DNA of 53,225 nt, from NCBI GenBank assembly GCA_964570325.1, contig CAZMXS010000027.1, positions 1 through 53,225 on the forward strand, read 5' to 3'. Shown here one piece after another: positions 42,516 to 51,610 of this stretch. The number at the start of each line of letters is the position of its first letter. Position 1 is the stretch's first letter. The stretch is from CAZMXS01 sp964570325. GTDB lineage: Bacteria; Verrucomicrobiota; Kiritimatiellia; CAIQIC01; CAZMXS01. The notes beneath the pieces are model-generated. The model saw nothing but the letters and a program-made list of their open reading frames with translations. It was not told where the DNA came from and did no database searches. A program made the translations under genes and the position numbers.

Positions 42516-43394
42516 ATGAAGATATTCATCGCCGGTTCGCGGGGACAGTTGGGCCATGACAGTATCGAAATCCTCAGCCCTCGGCATGAGGTGCTCGGGC
42601 GGGACTTGCCCGAGCTGGATATCGCCTCCGCGGAATCCATTGTGGCCGTCATGGAGCCGTTTCGCCCGGATGTGATCATCAACTGCGCCGCTTTCACAAA
42701 AGTGGACGCCTGTGAGACCGAGCGGGCGGCGGCCCTGGCCGCCAATGCCGTTGGGCCAGGCCGGCTGGCGCGGTTCGCGCGGGAACACGGCGCGCGCCTG
42801 ATTCATATTTCGACCGACTATGTATTTGATGGCGCGCGGCCGCCGCCGGAGCCTTACCGCGAATCCGATCCGGTTGGTCCGGTATCGTATTACGGCGTCA
42901 CCAAACTGGAGGGGGAGCGCGCTATCGCGCGGGAAGGTGGAGCATGGGCCATTCTGCGCACCGCCTGGCTTTATGGGATCAACGGCCGGAATTTCTTGAA
43001 GACCATTCTTAAACGCGCGTTAGGTAGCCCGGCGCAGCCGCTCAAAATCGTCAATGACCAGTATGGCTCCCCGACCTGGTCGCACCGGTTGGCTCGGCAG
43101 GTGGAGCGGGTGATCGAGTCCGGCGCCGAGGGCTTGTTTCATGCAACCGCCGAGGGCTATTGCACGTGGTACGATTTCGCGCGGCTGTTCCTGGCGGAGA
43201 TGGGCGTGGCGTGCGAGGTTCGCCCCTGCACGGCGGCGGAGTATCCGACGCCCGCGCGGCGCCCGCGCAATTCGATTCTCGAAAATGAGCGTTTCAAAAA
43301 AGCCGGAATCAATATAATGGCGTCGTGGGATGATGATGTGCGCGCGTTTGCGCGCCAGCACAAGGAGCGACTGCTGAAGGAAGCGGGCGGCTGA
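42516..43394 (+). CDS. rfbD: dTDP-4-dehydrorhamnose reductase
   Basis: A 292-residue SDR-superfamily enzyme for the last step to dTDP-L-rhamnose. Motifs: N-terminal GSRGQLGHD (NADPH loop), NCAAFTKVDACE, STDYVFDG and the catalytic Tyr-Lys in YYGVTKLEGE; then LRTAWLYGINGRNFL and NDQYGSPTW. AGGA lies 7 bases before the ATG. The stop shares one base with the rfbB start. Gene order here is rfbD-rfbB-GT2-rfbA-rfbC. Confidence 0.95.
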   Translation: MKIFIAGSRGQLGHDSIEILSPRHEVLGRDLPELDIASAESIVAVMEPFRPDVIINCAAFTKVDACETERAAALAANAVGPGRLARFAREHGARLIHISTDYVFDGARPPPEPYRESDPVGPVSYYGVTKLEGERAIAREGGAWAILRTAWLYGINGRNFLKTILKRALGSPAQPLKIVNDQYGSPTWSHRLARQVERVIESGAEGLFHATAEGYCTWYDFARLFLAEMGVACEVRPCTAAEYPTPARRPRNSILENERFKKAGINIMASWDDDVRAFARQHKERLLKEAGG

Positions 43395-44455
43395 TGCGCG
43401 ATTTCAAAAATCTGCTGGTGACCGGCGGCTGCGGGTTCATCGGCGTCAATTTTGTTCGCCACCTGCTGGAGGAGTCCGGCTTCGCGGGGCGGGTGGTCAA
43501 TCTCGACAAGCTGACCTACGCCGGCAATCCGCTCAGCCTGGCGGATATACCGGAGCGCGACGGACGCTATATCTTCATCAAGGCCGACATCTGCGACCGC
43601 GCCGCGGTGGCGCGGGTGATGGATGAATATGCCATTGACGCGATTTGCCACTTCGCGGCCGAGTCGCATGTGGACCGTTCGATTGTCCGGCCGGACGACT
43701 TCATTCAGACCAACATCGTCGGCACCTATAACCTGCTGCAACTGGCGCGTGAGCGCCAGGACCGAATCCGGTTGTTCCATCACGTCAGCACGGACGAGGT
43801 GTTCGGCAGCCTCGGCGCGGCCGGCTATTTCACGGAGGATACGCCCTACCGGCCTAACAGCCCGTATTCGGCGTCCAAGGCGTCATCGGACCATCTGGTC
43901 CGCGCCTACCATGAGACCTACGGGCTGCCGGTGACGGTTTCCAATTGCTCAAACAATTATGGTCCATATCAGTTTCCCGAGAAGCTGATCCCGTTGATGA
44001 TTCTTAACGCCTGGGAGGGGAAGCCGCTGCCGGTTTATGGCGACGGGCAGAATGTGCGCGACTGGCTTTATGTCCGCGATCACAACACGGCGGTCTGGAC
44101 CATCATGCGCCGCGGCCGCGTAGGCGAGACCTACAATATCGGCGGGCGCAACGAGCTGCCGAATCTCGAAGTGGTCCGGCGCATTTGCGACGGGGTGGAT
44201 GAACTGGCTGGCCCGCTGGGCGGGAACCGCGCCCGGCGCGAATTGATCACGTTTGTCAAGGACCGGCCCGGACACGACCGGCGATATGCGATCGATTGCC
44301 GTAAATTGGAGGACGAATTGGGGTGGCATCCGGCCGAGTCATTCGAGACCGGCCTGCGCCGGACGATTCGTTGGTATCTGGACCACAAAGCATGGGTTGA
44401 TCAGGTGCGCAGCGGGGAATATCAGGCATGGATTCGCCAGCATTACGGAACATGA
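43394..44455 (+). CDS. rfbB: dTDP-glucose 4,6-dehydratase
   Basis: A 353-residue SDR enzyme converting dTDP-glucose to the 4-keto-6-deoxy sugar. Motifs: TGGCGFIGVNFVRHLL (NAD loop), HFAAESHVDRSI, HVSTDEVFGSLG (catalytic Thr-Asp-Glu), YSASKASSDHLVRAYHETYG (Tyr-Lys), NCSNNYGPYQFPEKLIPLMI and GDGQNVRDWLYVRDH. Everything needed for activity is present and the length is normal. Confidence 0.97.
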   Translation: MRDFKNLLVTGGCGFIGVNFVRHLLEESGFAGRVVNLDKLTYAGNPLSLADIPERDGRYIFIKADICDRAAVARVMDEYAIDAICHFAAESHVDRSIVRPDDFIQTNIVGTYNLLQLARERQDRIRLFHHVSTDEVFGSLGAAGYFTEDTPYRPNSPYSASKASSDHLVRAYHETYGLPVTVSNCSNNYGPYQFPEKLIPLMILNAWEGKPLPVYGDGQNVRDWLYVRDHNTAVWTIMRRGRVGETYNIGGRNELPNLEVVRRICDGVDELAGPLGGNRARRELITFVKDRPGHDRRYAIDCRKLEDELGWHPAESFETGLRRTIRWYLDHKAWVDQVRSGEYQAWIRQHYGT

Positions 44456-44500
44456 ACCGCGCGGCCAATTGGGTGGGTGGGGGTTAGGGAGGATCGGGTC

Positions 44501-45619
44501 ATGATGATTCTGCTCTACACGATTTTCACGCTGGGCACGTTGTATGCCGCCTTTGCAACACTATATTTGTTTGTCATTGCGCTTGCGGCGCTTTTCTTTA
44601 AGCCGCTGCGGGTGACGCCGCCCGATCCGCTGAAGATCATGGTGCTGGTGTATGCCCGCGATCGCGCGCCGCGCTTGGACGCCAGCCTGGCGGCATTGCA
44701 GGGGGTGAACTACCCGCGCGAGCGGCTGGCCCTGCTGGTCCTGGCCGATAATTGCGCGGACGAGATCGAGGAAGTGGCCCGGCGGGCAGGCGTGACCGTT
44801 TGCAAGTGTGACGACCCGGCGGCGACGGGGAAGGGACGGGCGCTCAACTGGTTTCTCAAAACCCAGCCGGCGCGTTATGCGGGCTGGCATGTTTTGGCCA
44901 TCGTGGACGCGGATTCGCGGGTGGACCCGGAGTTTTGCGCCGAGGTGGCCGCCAGCCTTTCACACGCCAGCGTGCATGTTGTCCAAGGCCTGAATGGCGA
45001 GGAGCGTCTGCCGGGGCTGGGCGGCTGGCTGCGCGCCCTTGGCGGCGCCATGTACAAACATGTGCGACCGGCCGGTCGCAACCAGTTGGGCGGCACGTGC
45101 GGGTTGAACGGCAATGCAATGGCTTTCCGCACCACGATTCTGCAAAAATACGGCTGGCCTGCCGAACCGCTGGAGTTCGGCATACGGATGATGGAGGACG
45201 GTTTGATCGTTCATTACAATCCGGCGGCCTGCGTCTGGCGGGCGCCGGCGGCCGCCCGTGACCGTTGGGATTCGGCGCGCGCGGCGATGCTGACCCAATA
45301 TGGCTCATCCATTTTTGAGCAGTATCTGCAGCGGCGCTCCATGGCGTATCTCGATCAGTGGTTCGACCTGATTGTGCCGCCGGTTTCCATGGTGGCGCTG
45401 CTCAACATGATCATGATGATCTTCGCGCTCTTTCTGCCGCGCGCAGATATTCAGGGCATGGTATATGTCTTCGCTTTCGCGTTGGCCCTGCTGGTATTTC
45501 ATGCGGTGGTGGCCTTGCGGTCTGATGCGTTCAAGCCCGTTGCGTTGACGGGCCGGTCCGGCGGGTCGGCCGATGATCTGCCCGCGGCGGATGAACCGCC
45601 GACGGCGCCGACGCGGTAA
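44501..45619 (+). CDS. Membrane glycosyltransferase, family 2
   Basis: A 372-residue protein with one or two N-terminal membrane spans (ILLYTIFTLGTLYAAFATLY), a GT2 domain with LVYARDRAPRLDASL, nucleotide-binding VDADSRVDP, GTCGLNGNAMAF and MEDGLIVH (in place of the usual EDxxL), and two C-terminal spans. The QxxRW acceptor motif of processive enzymes is not seen; the corresponding stretch is AMLTQYGSS. It is flanked by the rhamnose genes, so it may transfer rhamnose or build an O-antigen or capsule unit. Start at ATG 44501 with GGGAGG 8 bases upstream; a GTG at 44477 is possible. Confidence 0.85.
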   Translation: MMILLYTIFTLGTLYAAFATLYLFVIALAALFFKPLRVTPPDPLKIMVLVYARDRAPRLDASLAALQGVNYPRERLALLVLADNCADEIEEVARRAGVTVCKCDDPAATGKGRALNWFLKTQPARYAGWHVLAIVDADSRVDPEFCAEVAASLSHASVHVVQGLNGEERLPGLGGWLRALGGAMYKHVRPAGRNQLGGTCGLNGNAMAFRTTILQKYGWPAEPLEFGIRMMEDGLIVHYNPAACVWRAPAAARDRWDSARAAMLTQYGSSIFEQYLQRRSMAYLDQWFDLIVPPVSMVALLNMIMMIFALFLPRADIQGMVYVFAFALALLVFHAVVALRSDAFKPVALTGRSGGSADDLPAADEPPTAPTR

Positions 45620-45749
45620 ACTGGAATGCGTTCGAGCGGCGGGAATGCGGAATGACAACGGGAGCAGTCTTGAAGCCGAGGCCAGGTTGCAACAGGTTGG
45701 AAGCGCACACGAATCCTGTCTGCTGGAAAGCAAGCAAAGGAGTGGGCCG

Positions 45750-46622
45750 ATGAAAGGCATTGTTCTGGCCGGCGGGTCTGGCACGCGCCTCTATCCCATC
45801 ACCCGTGTGGTCAGTAAGCAGTTGCTGCCCGTGTATGACAAGCCGATGATCTACTACCCGCTTTCCGTGTTGATGCTGGCCGGCATCCGCGAAGTGCTGA
45901 TCATTTCGACTCCCGCCGATCTGCCGCGCTTCCGGACGCTGCTGGGCGACGGCGAGCAGTTCGGGTTGTCACTGGAATATGCCGAGCAACCCCGCCCGGA
46001 GGGACTGGCCCAGGCTTTCATTATCGGCCGGCATTTCATCGGGCAAAGCCCGGTGGCCTTGATCCTGGGGGACAATATCTTTTATGGGCATGGCTTGTCG
46101 GAGATTCTTCAGCGCGCCGGCCGGATCACGACCGGCGGCCTCATTTTTGGCTACTTGGTCGGCGACCCCGAGCGCTACGGTGTGGTTGAGTTCGATCCGT
46201 CCGGCCGGGTGCTCAGTATCGAGGAAAAACCCGCCCGGCCCAAATCGCGCTACGCGGTGCCGGGCCTGTATTTTTACGACAGCAGCGTGACGGACGTGGC
46301 GACCGGCCTCAAGCCGTCCGCCCGCGGCGAACTGGAGATTACCGATTTGAATCTCTGTTACCTGCGCGCCGGGCGGTTGCAGGTGGAATTGCTGGGGCGT
46401 GGGTTTGCCTGGCTGGACACCGGGACGCATGAGTCGCTCCTGCAGGCATCGAACTTCGTGCAGACGATCCAGGAACGCCAGGGAATGAAAGTGGCATGTG
46501 TCGAGGAAATTGCCTTCCGACAGGGCTGGATCAACGCCGAACAATTGGAGCGGCTGGCCGGGGAAATGGCCAAGAATGAATACGGGCACTATCTGCTCAA
46601 GATTGCCCGTGGCGAGGAGTGA
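45750..46622 (+). CDS. rfbA: Glucose-1-phosphate thymidylyltransferase
   Basis: A 290-residue nucleotidyltransferase making dTDP-glucose, the entry step of the pathway. Motifs: MKGIVLAGGSGTRLYPIT, VSKQLLPVYDKPMIYYPLSV, ILGDNIFYG (metal-binding Asp), GVVEFDPSGRVLSIEEKPA, YAVPGLYFYDS, and GRGFAWLDTGTHESLLQAS. ATG 45750 preceded by AAAGGAG. Its substrate can come from glycogen phosphorylase just upstream. The 130-base gap before it holds no clear feature. Confidence 0.96.
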   Translation: MKGIVLAGGSGTRLYPITRVVSKQLLPVYDKPMIYYPLSVLMLAGIREVLIISTPADLPRFRTLLGDGEQFGLSLEYAEQPRPEGLAQAFIIGRHFIGQSPVALILGDNIFYGHGLSEILQRAGRITTGGLIFGYLVGDPERYGVVEFDPSGRVLSIEEKPARPKSRYAVPGLYFYDSSVTDVATGLKPSARGELEITDLNLCYLRAGRLQVELLGRGFAWLDTGTHESLLQASNFVQTIQERQGMKVACVEEIAFRQGWINAEQLERLAGEMAKNEYGHYLLKIARGEE

Positions 46623-46630
46623 CAACCGAC

Positions 46631-47194
46631 ATGCCCCTGAAATGCGAACCCACCGCCATCCCCGAGGTTTTGGTTTTTACGCCGGATGTGTTTGGCGATC
46701 CGCGCGGCTATTTCAAGGAAACCTTCCGGACAGACCGGTATGGCGCGTGCGGCCTGACCCGGCCTTTCGTGCAGGATAACTTCTCTCATTCTTGTGCCGG
46801 CACCCTGCGCGGATTGCATTATCAGTTGCCGCACGCTCAAGCCAAACTGGTCACTGTTTTGCGCGGCGAGGTTTTCGACGTGGCCGTGGATATCCGTCTG
46901 GGTTCGCCAACCTTTGGGAAATGGGTCGGCGAGGTTCTTTCGGATCGCAATCACCGGCAGCTTTACATCCCCGAGGGCTTCGCCCATGGTTTTTGTGTCT
47001 TGAGCGAGGAGGCCGATTTCATTTACAAGTGCACGGATTTTTATGCCCCGAAGGACGATCACGGAATCATCTGGTCCGATCCGGTCATCGGGATCGAATG
47101 GCCCGTGAAAAAACCCATCCTGTCGGAAAAAGACCGCCGTCATCCGGTCTTATCCGCCATGCCGCGCGAGCAATTGCCGCGCTATGAGGGGTGA
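46631..47194 (+). CDS. rfbC: dTDP-4-dehydrorhamnose 3,5-epimerase
   Basis: A 187-residue cupin-fold enzyme. Motifs: VFGDPRGYFKETFRTDRY, FVQDNFSHSCAGTLRGLHYQ (catalytic His in GLHYQ), KLVTVLRGEVFDVAVDIR, LYIPEGFAHGFCVLSEEADF and a Tyr in YKCTDFYAPKDD. Complete. Start at ATG 46631, with GAGGAG 11 bases upstream at the end of rfbA. Last gene of the rhamnose operon. Confidence 0.96.
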   Translation: MPLKCEPTAIPEVLVFTPDVFGDPRGYFKETFRTDRYGACGLTRPFVQDNFSHSCAGTLRGLHYQLPHAQAKLVTVLRGEVFDVAVDIRLGSPTFGKWVGEVLSDRNHRQLYIPEGFAHGFCVLSEEADFIYKCTDFYAPKDDHGIIWSDPVIGIEWPVKKPILSEKDRRHPVLSAMPREQLPRYEG

Positions 47195-47223
47195 ACCCCC
47201 TTCGTTCGGGGAAAGGAACCTGA

Positions 47224-47298
47224 GCCATGAGCGCAAGGCAAATGGGCGGCCTGACCGTCTGACCGGACAGCAGTGCCTCCATCGCCTGCGCTCATGGC
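47224..47298 (+). terminator. Long imperfect hairpin after the rhamnose operon
   Basis: GCCATGAGCGCA (47224-47235) pairs perfectly with TGCGCTCATGGC (47287-47298). Inside, GGC/GCC and ATGG/CCAT add shorter stems, so most of the 75-base unit can fold. It starts 30 bases after rfbC and is followed by CTTTATCTATAAAG. It could be a terminator, an mRNA-stabilising structure or a small RNA; no family is recognised. Confidence 0.4.
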
Positions 47299-47374
47299 CT
47301 TTATCTATAAAGCAATGGTTTATTGAATCGGTGTGATCACAGTCTTTGATCTACAGCCACACCTCCTTTCCTGT

Positions 47375-48766
47375 TCATTGCTTCGGTTCCGCCAGATAAA
47401 TCTGCGTTTTCTCGCCTGTATCCGATTGCCACACGATGCGGCCGCCGGCGGTCCGCGGTTCGCGGTCCTCGACTTCATTCGCGGTCAGCCGGCTCACTTC
47501 CTTCCCGTCCCAAACGAAGATTTCCGCGTCCCAGTTGTCGTGGTAACCAGTCCAGCAGATGATATTGTCGCGGATGTCGGGATTGGTGTCGTCGTAGGTG
47601 TTGCTGGTCAGCTTGATTGTGCGGCTGCCGTCGAACAGATAGATTTCGAAATCGTCGCCGTCAAAGCCTTGCCAGACGACTTTGCCGTTCCAGATTTTCG
47701 GATTCGTGTCGTCTTCGATATTATCGCTGATTTTGCGAATCTTGCCGTCTTTCCAGAGGAAGATTTCCGCATCCGCGCCCGGATAGGCCTCCCACGCCAC
47801 TTGTCCTTCCCAGATGGACGGCGAGACGTCATCATAACCGTTATTGGTGAGTTGCGTGGTGACGCCGACCGCGTTGTCGTAAAGGAAAATCTCAAAATCA
47901 TGGCCATCCCAGCCGTACCAAACCAACTGCTGCCCCTGCACCTTCGGCCCCATGTCATAATAGAGGTTCGTGGTCAGTTGTTGCTGGACGCCCTCAGACC
48001 AGATCATGATTTCCCATCCGAACGGCCAGCCCTTGGCCTTTTGCCAGGCGATCAACGAGCCCCAGACACTAGGGCCGACATCGTCCCGGCCATCATGCGT
48101 GATGCGGTCAAATCCCGACTCCCCGCGCCAAAGGCAAATTTCCGTGGTTCCCTGGGGTGAACCTGCGCTGAGATCGGGCTCGATTATTTCTTCGGCGACG
48201 GCCGGCCCCCGCGGCAGGGCAGCAGCCTGCGCGGCCGCGGCTGCGTCGGGCGCGATCTCAACCGGCGTGGCGTTTGTGCCGGTAGCGGAGGATGGTAAGT
48301 TTGTATCGGCCGCCACGTTCGCGGACGGCCCGCCGGTAGAGGCCAGGTTTAGCGGCGGCAGCGCATCCTTCGGAACATCTTTGAGAATCCAATCGGGTTT
48401 GCCGGGCATGCCTTTGAACGTGGCAATCCATACCACAACATTACTTTGCGCCACCGGCCGGATATTGGCCATGTAGGATTCCGGCTTGGCCTGCGTGATC
48501 GTCCGTCGCACGCCGCTGGTATAGATAACAATGTCAGAGGCCAGTTCGCCGGCATCGGTTTGACTATAGGCCGACCAGGCAACGATGCCCAAATCGCTGA
48601 CGGTCGGCTCCCGGTTTACCAAGGCCGTGTCGGAAATGTTAGTGACTATGAATTCAGAAAAAGCGGTGCCTGCAAAAAAGAGAGTTATTAACAGGAGGGA
48701 AATGATTGGCAACAATGGCCTTGGCCAAATACAAAACAACCCTTGCTGTAAGCAGGGACATCTCAC
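47375..48766 (-). CDS. Secreted TolB-like beta-propeller protein
   Basis: A 463-residue protein with a signal peptide (LPIISLLLITLFFAGTAFSE). After a low-complexity Ala/Pro linker (about 140-190), six or so repeats follow the pattern DDxxPxIWxGxVxWxGxDGxDFEIYLxD (for example DDVSPSIWEGQVAWEAYPGA, DDTNPKIWNGKVVWQGFDGD), each a propeller blade like TolB/WD40-type periplasmic proteins. The regular W-x-G and D-x-E-I-x-L/F positions suggest a stable propeller for binding rather than catalysis. It ends without an anchor. Partner and function unknown. The 166 bases upstream hold the terminator at 48868. Confidence 0.8.
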   Translation of the reverse strand: MRCPCLQQGLFCIWPRPLLPIISLLLITLFFAGTAFSEFIVTNISDTALVNREPTVSDLGIVAWSAYSQTDAGELASDIVIYTSGVRRTITQAKPESYMANIRPVAQSNVVVWIATFKGMPGKPDWILKDVPKDALPPLNLASTGGPSANVAADTNLPSSATGTNATPVEIAPDAAAAAQAAALPRGPAVAEEIIEPDLSAGSPQGTTEICLWRGESGFDRITHDGRDDVGPSVWGSLIAWQKAKGWPFGWEIMIWSEGVQQQLTTNLYYDMGPKVQGQQLVWYGWDGHDFEIFLYDNAVGVTTQLTNNGYDDVSPSIWEGQVAWEAYPGADAEIFLWKDGKIRKISDNIEDDTNPKIWNGKVVWQGFDGDDFEIYLFDGSRTIKLTSNTYDDTNPDIRDNIICWTGYHDNWDAEIFVWDGKEVSRLTANEVEDREPRTAGGRIVWQSDTGEKTQIYLAEPKQ

Positions 48767-48867
48767 AGGTATCTAAAAACCCCGTCTAAATTGTATCGCT
48801 GGCCGTAGATAAAAGACTGTTTGATGGGCGACTGTATCCGATAACTATCACGTTGGCAACATCTTAT

Positions 48868-48903
48868 ATAAAAAAACTACCGCCGTTTTTAGGCGGCGGC
48901 GGT
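48868..48903 (-). terminator. Rho-independent terminator
   Basis: On the minus strand ACCGCCG pairs with CGGCGGT (48897-48903 with 48879-48885), followed by AG and a run of seven T. It lies 29 bases beyond the stop of the gene at 48933. A canonical intrinsic terminator. Confidence 0.8.
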
Positions 48904-48932
48904 CGTAATACAAACTATTGATAGGCAACGTG

Positions 48933-50162
48933 TTACAGCGAGGCGGTTGCGCTCGATGCAGCCCCGGTTGGCGCGGTGGCCGGCGCGCCGGCGGTCTCAT
49001 CGGTGATGGTGGTGGCCTGCTGGTTCTTGTTAGTCGGGTCGGCGGGGATCGGCCAGTCGGGACCCCATTCATGCGGTCCGCTCCAATAGTCGGATGGGCG
49101 ACCGGACTTGATCCGGCTGACGACCAGCCGCGGATCCTGCCGGTTTTCAATGGAGCCTCTGATCATGGCCAGATCGCGGCCCATTCGTTCCAGCGACTTC
49201 AGGACAGCGTTTACCATGATGCGGCCGAAATCCGCTTTCACGCGTACCAGCGATTGCTGCTTCTCCATTGTTGATTTCTTCAACGTTTGAACCATTTCCT
49301 CGGCCCACCAGAGGGTCTGTGGCCCCCATTCCGTTTGCTGCGCCATGCCGCCCCAACGAGTCTGGAGCAGAACCTCCGCCATGGTTTTCATGTCGCTGAC
49401 CAGTGAGAAGGTGTAGGCAGCGGACTTGCCGGACGAGGTCAGAAAAATCCCCTCCATCCGTCCATTTTTGTTGGCCAGAAAACCTTTCAGCACGATGGCC
49501 TGAATGTGATTGCGCAACTGGGGTGGGACAATCCGGCGCGGTTCCGGGAAAACGACTGTGAAATAGAGAGGTTGGTTCAGCGTGTTGACCAGCGGCATGA
49601 TATTGCCGGTGAAGATCGCTTCCAGGATCTCCTGCTGGGTCTCGGCGGTTTTCTCATCCGAAAACAGAACCATGTCGCGGCCCAGGAAGCCGAGAAGCAA
49701 GTTGCCGGAATTCCACAATGTGCGGTCCAATTGCTGTGCGAAATATCCATCGCGATGAAAACCCGGTTTCACTTTCCCGGGCGGGAATCCGCCGATGGCA
49801 TGTGCCACCACATCGGAAACCTGGTCCTCGGCCGGTTTATGGTACGTGACTACCATGGCGGCCACCTCACCTAGATTAAGCGACGGTTCCTCGCTCAATC
49901 CGCGCTGCACAACGCTTTTGAGTTTATCCAGCAATTCCGGATTGTCGCCGAAGATGGATTCGAGGTAGTCGGTGGAAAGCGCCTCCGCCGCCGGTGCTTC
50001 GCCGATGGTGTTGCCGGTTTCAACCAGATACCGGATCTGGCTCTCCCAGTCGCGGACCATGGAATACATGCGGTATGTGCGATAGGCGACCACCATGCCC
50101 CCCGCGATCGCCACCGTCAACAATCCGGCGCCTGCCCATAATATTTTGCGACGTGTTCTCAC
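48933..50162 (-). CDS. Membrane-anchored protein of unknown family
   Basis: A 409-residue protein: basic start (MRTRRK), one membrane span (ILWAGAGLLTVAIAGGMVVA), then a mixed alpha/beta periplasmic part with no motif I recognise (FTGNIMPLVNTLNQPLYFTV, WGPQTLWWAEEMVQTLKKST). The last 40 residues are low-complexity Ala/Thr/Pro (after WGPDWPIPADPTNKNQQ). It ends at a clear terminator and is expressed separately from the propeller gene downstream. The repeated mention of fitting strands and an N-in anchor suggests an envelope protein; nothing more can be said. Confidence 0.7.
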   Translation of the reverse strand: MRTRRKILWAGAGLLTVAIAGGMVVAYRTYRMYSMVRDWESQIRYLVETGNTIGEAPAAEALSTDYLESIFGDNPELLDKLKSVVQRGLSEEPSLNLGEVAAMVVTYHKPAEDQVSDVVAHAIGGFPPGKVKPGFHRDGYFAQQLDRTLWNSGNLLLGFLGRDMVLFSDEKTAETQQEILEAIFTGNIMPLVNTLNQPLYFTVVFPEPRRIVPPQLRNHIQAIVLKGFLANKNGRMEGIFLTSSGKSAAYTFSLVSDMKTMAEVLLQTRWGGMAQQTEWGPQTLWWAEEMVQTLKKSTMEKQQSLVRVKADFGRIMVNAVLKSLERMGRDLAMIRGSIENRQDPRLVVSRIKSGRPSDYWSGPHEWGPDWPIPADPTNKNQQATTITDETAGAPATAPTGAASSATASL

Positions 50163-50406
50163 CGCTTCATACCTCTAACGTAGGGGCGCCATTCCGCCGC
50201 GTCCCCGCCAATTATTAACATACCCCGTTGGTGTTCTTTTCGGCAAGGGCATTTCGGCGTTTTTCCTGTGACGAGCGATTGGCGTCGCCTGCCCGTGTGT
50301 CGTCCGTGTGGCGCACGCGGAAGCCATTCGATTCGCCGACGTTTGGCCGGGAATGACCCCTCTTGAATTCGATTGCATGGTCCACCTCGGAATGACAACG
50401 GGGCCG

Positions 50407-50441
50407 GGCATGGGCGGTAGGTCGCGACCGCCGGGCGTGCC
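50407..50441. repeat. REP-like palindrome
   Basis: GGCGGT (50413-50418) pairs with ACCGCC (50427-50432), with GGCA/TGCC outside (50407-50410 and 50438-50441) and the exact palindrome GGTCGCGACC at its centre (50420-50429). It is the only structure I find in the 323-base gap 50163-50485. It resembles REP elements; compare 9604. Confidence 0.4.
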
Positions 50442-50485
50442 GTTGAGGGCAGACGGTTTCCCACATTGCCTTTTGGGGCCCGACC

Positions 50486-51469
50486 CTATGGTGGGATTGA
50501 CTGCGATGTCCGATTGGTTTCCTCGACCATCTTCGTTATTTCTTCCGCGATGGTTTCCCAGCCGTAGTCCAACGGAACCACATGACCCGCGCGATCCAGC
50601 GTGATGATTCTTGAACGCGCGGGTTTGATCCGCGCCAGCCAGCGTTCAGCCGCGCGATAATCCACAACCCGGTCATTCGGCGCGACCACCAGCAACACCG
50701 GATGGGAAAACGGTTGATTGAGCTCACGCGCTTGGCGAACCAATTTGAACATCTGTTCGAAAACCGTTATCGGGACGAAGCGGTCGCGGGCCTCCATGCT
50801 GCCGGCTGCCGGATCGGCGGCGTCCTGGGGAAAGCGATTCTCAAGCAGGGTCGTGAACACGCGTAACTGTTGGCCAACTCCATACAGCCACTCCGGCGAA
50901 AGCCCCCCGGCGCGCCGCGAACTGACCTGAAAAAGCGGCGCCAGCAGAACGACTCCCGCCACATCCGCCGGATGATCGCGGGCTTCGCTTACGGCGAGCA
51001 ATCCGCCCAGTGAGTGGCCCACAACCCAGACTGGTGAATGGCCGGCCCGCAGCGCCAGCACTTCCGCATGCACGGCCGCGCGCCAGTCCGCCGCCGTGAC
51101 GCGGGCGTATTCGGATAACGGCTCGCCGAAGCCCGGCAGCCGCATCACGCGGCAGGTAAAACCCCGCTGTGCAAGCGTCGGCGCCAGCCGCGCGAAGACA
51201 GAAGGAGACGATCCAAATCCATGGATGAGCAGCGCGGCGGTCGCGCCGGTCCCAATGCTGAACGGTTCGTAGCCGCGGCGCAGGCCATCCGGTCCGCGTT
51301 GCGCGCGGGCTTCCCAAGCCCGGGCCCGCGCCACCGTGACCCGCGCGTAAATGAAGTCGCCCAGCAGCAGCAACGCCGGGATACCGGCAATAATCGGCAG
51401 CAGATACCGAAGACAAAGCCGGAACCGTGATGGATGTCGCATGGCTGCGGTTGGGCCTTGAACATTCAC
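50486..51469 (-). CDS. Membrane-anchored alpha/beta hydrolase (carboxylesterase-like)
   Basis: A 327-residue protein with an N-terminal membrane span (YLLPIIAGIPALLLLGDFIY) and an alpha/beta-hydrolase domain facing the periplasm. Oxyanion loop LLIHGFGSSPSVF, nucleophile Ser in VGHSLGGLLA, acid Asp in VAPNDRVVDY and His in DRAGHVVPLDYG make a full catalytic triad. The short lid resembles carboxylesterases and monoglyceride lipases. Substrate unknown. It lies 140 bases downstream of the small lipoprotein of the exosortase cluster and may be co-transcribed. Confidence 0.88.
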   Translation of the reverse strand: MNVQGPTAAMRHPSRFRLCLRYLLPIIAGIPALLLLGDFIYARVTVARARAWEARAQRGPDGLRRGYEPFSIGTGATAALLIHGFGSSPSVFARLAPTLAQRGFTCRVMRLPGFGEPLSEYARVTAADWRAAVHAEVLALRAGHSPVWVVGHSLGGLLAVSEARDHPADVAGVVLLAPLFQVSSRRAGGLSPEWLYGVGQQLRVFTTLLENRFPQDAADPAAGSMEARDRFVPITVFEQMFKLVRQARELNQPFSHPVLLVVAPNDRVVDYRAAERWLARIKPARSRIITLDRAGHVVPLDYGWETIAEEITKMVEETNRTSQSIPP

Positions 51470-51610
51470 GGCGCAGGATAAAAAAATCAGCGCCGCCCCT
51501 GGCCGACGGGCGAGTGGGGGTTGATACCTTTCAACGGGCTCTGCCGCCCGCCTCTGATGCGTTGCCGCAGACGCAGGCGGTCCTGGAGCGAGGGTTTCCC
51601 GGCGGCCGGC

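Noticed and set aside
47224..47298. Considered as a small SRP RNA or known riboswitch.
   Set aside because: The SRP loop motif GGAAGGAAGCAGCC is absent on both strands and no riboswitch core is recognisable.
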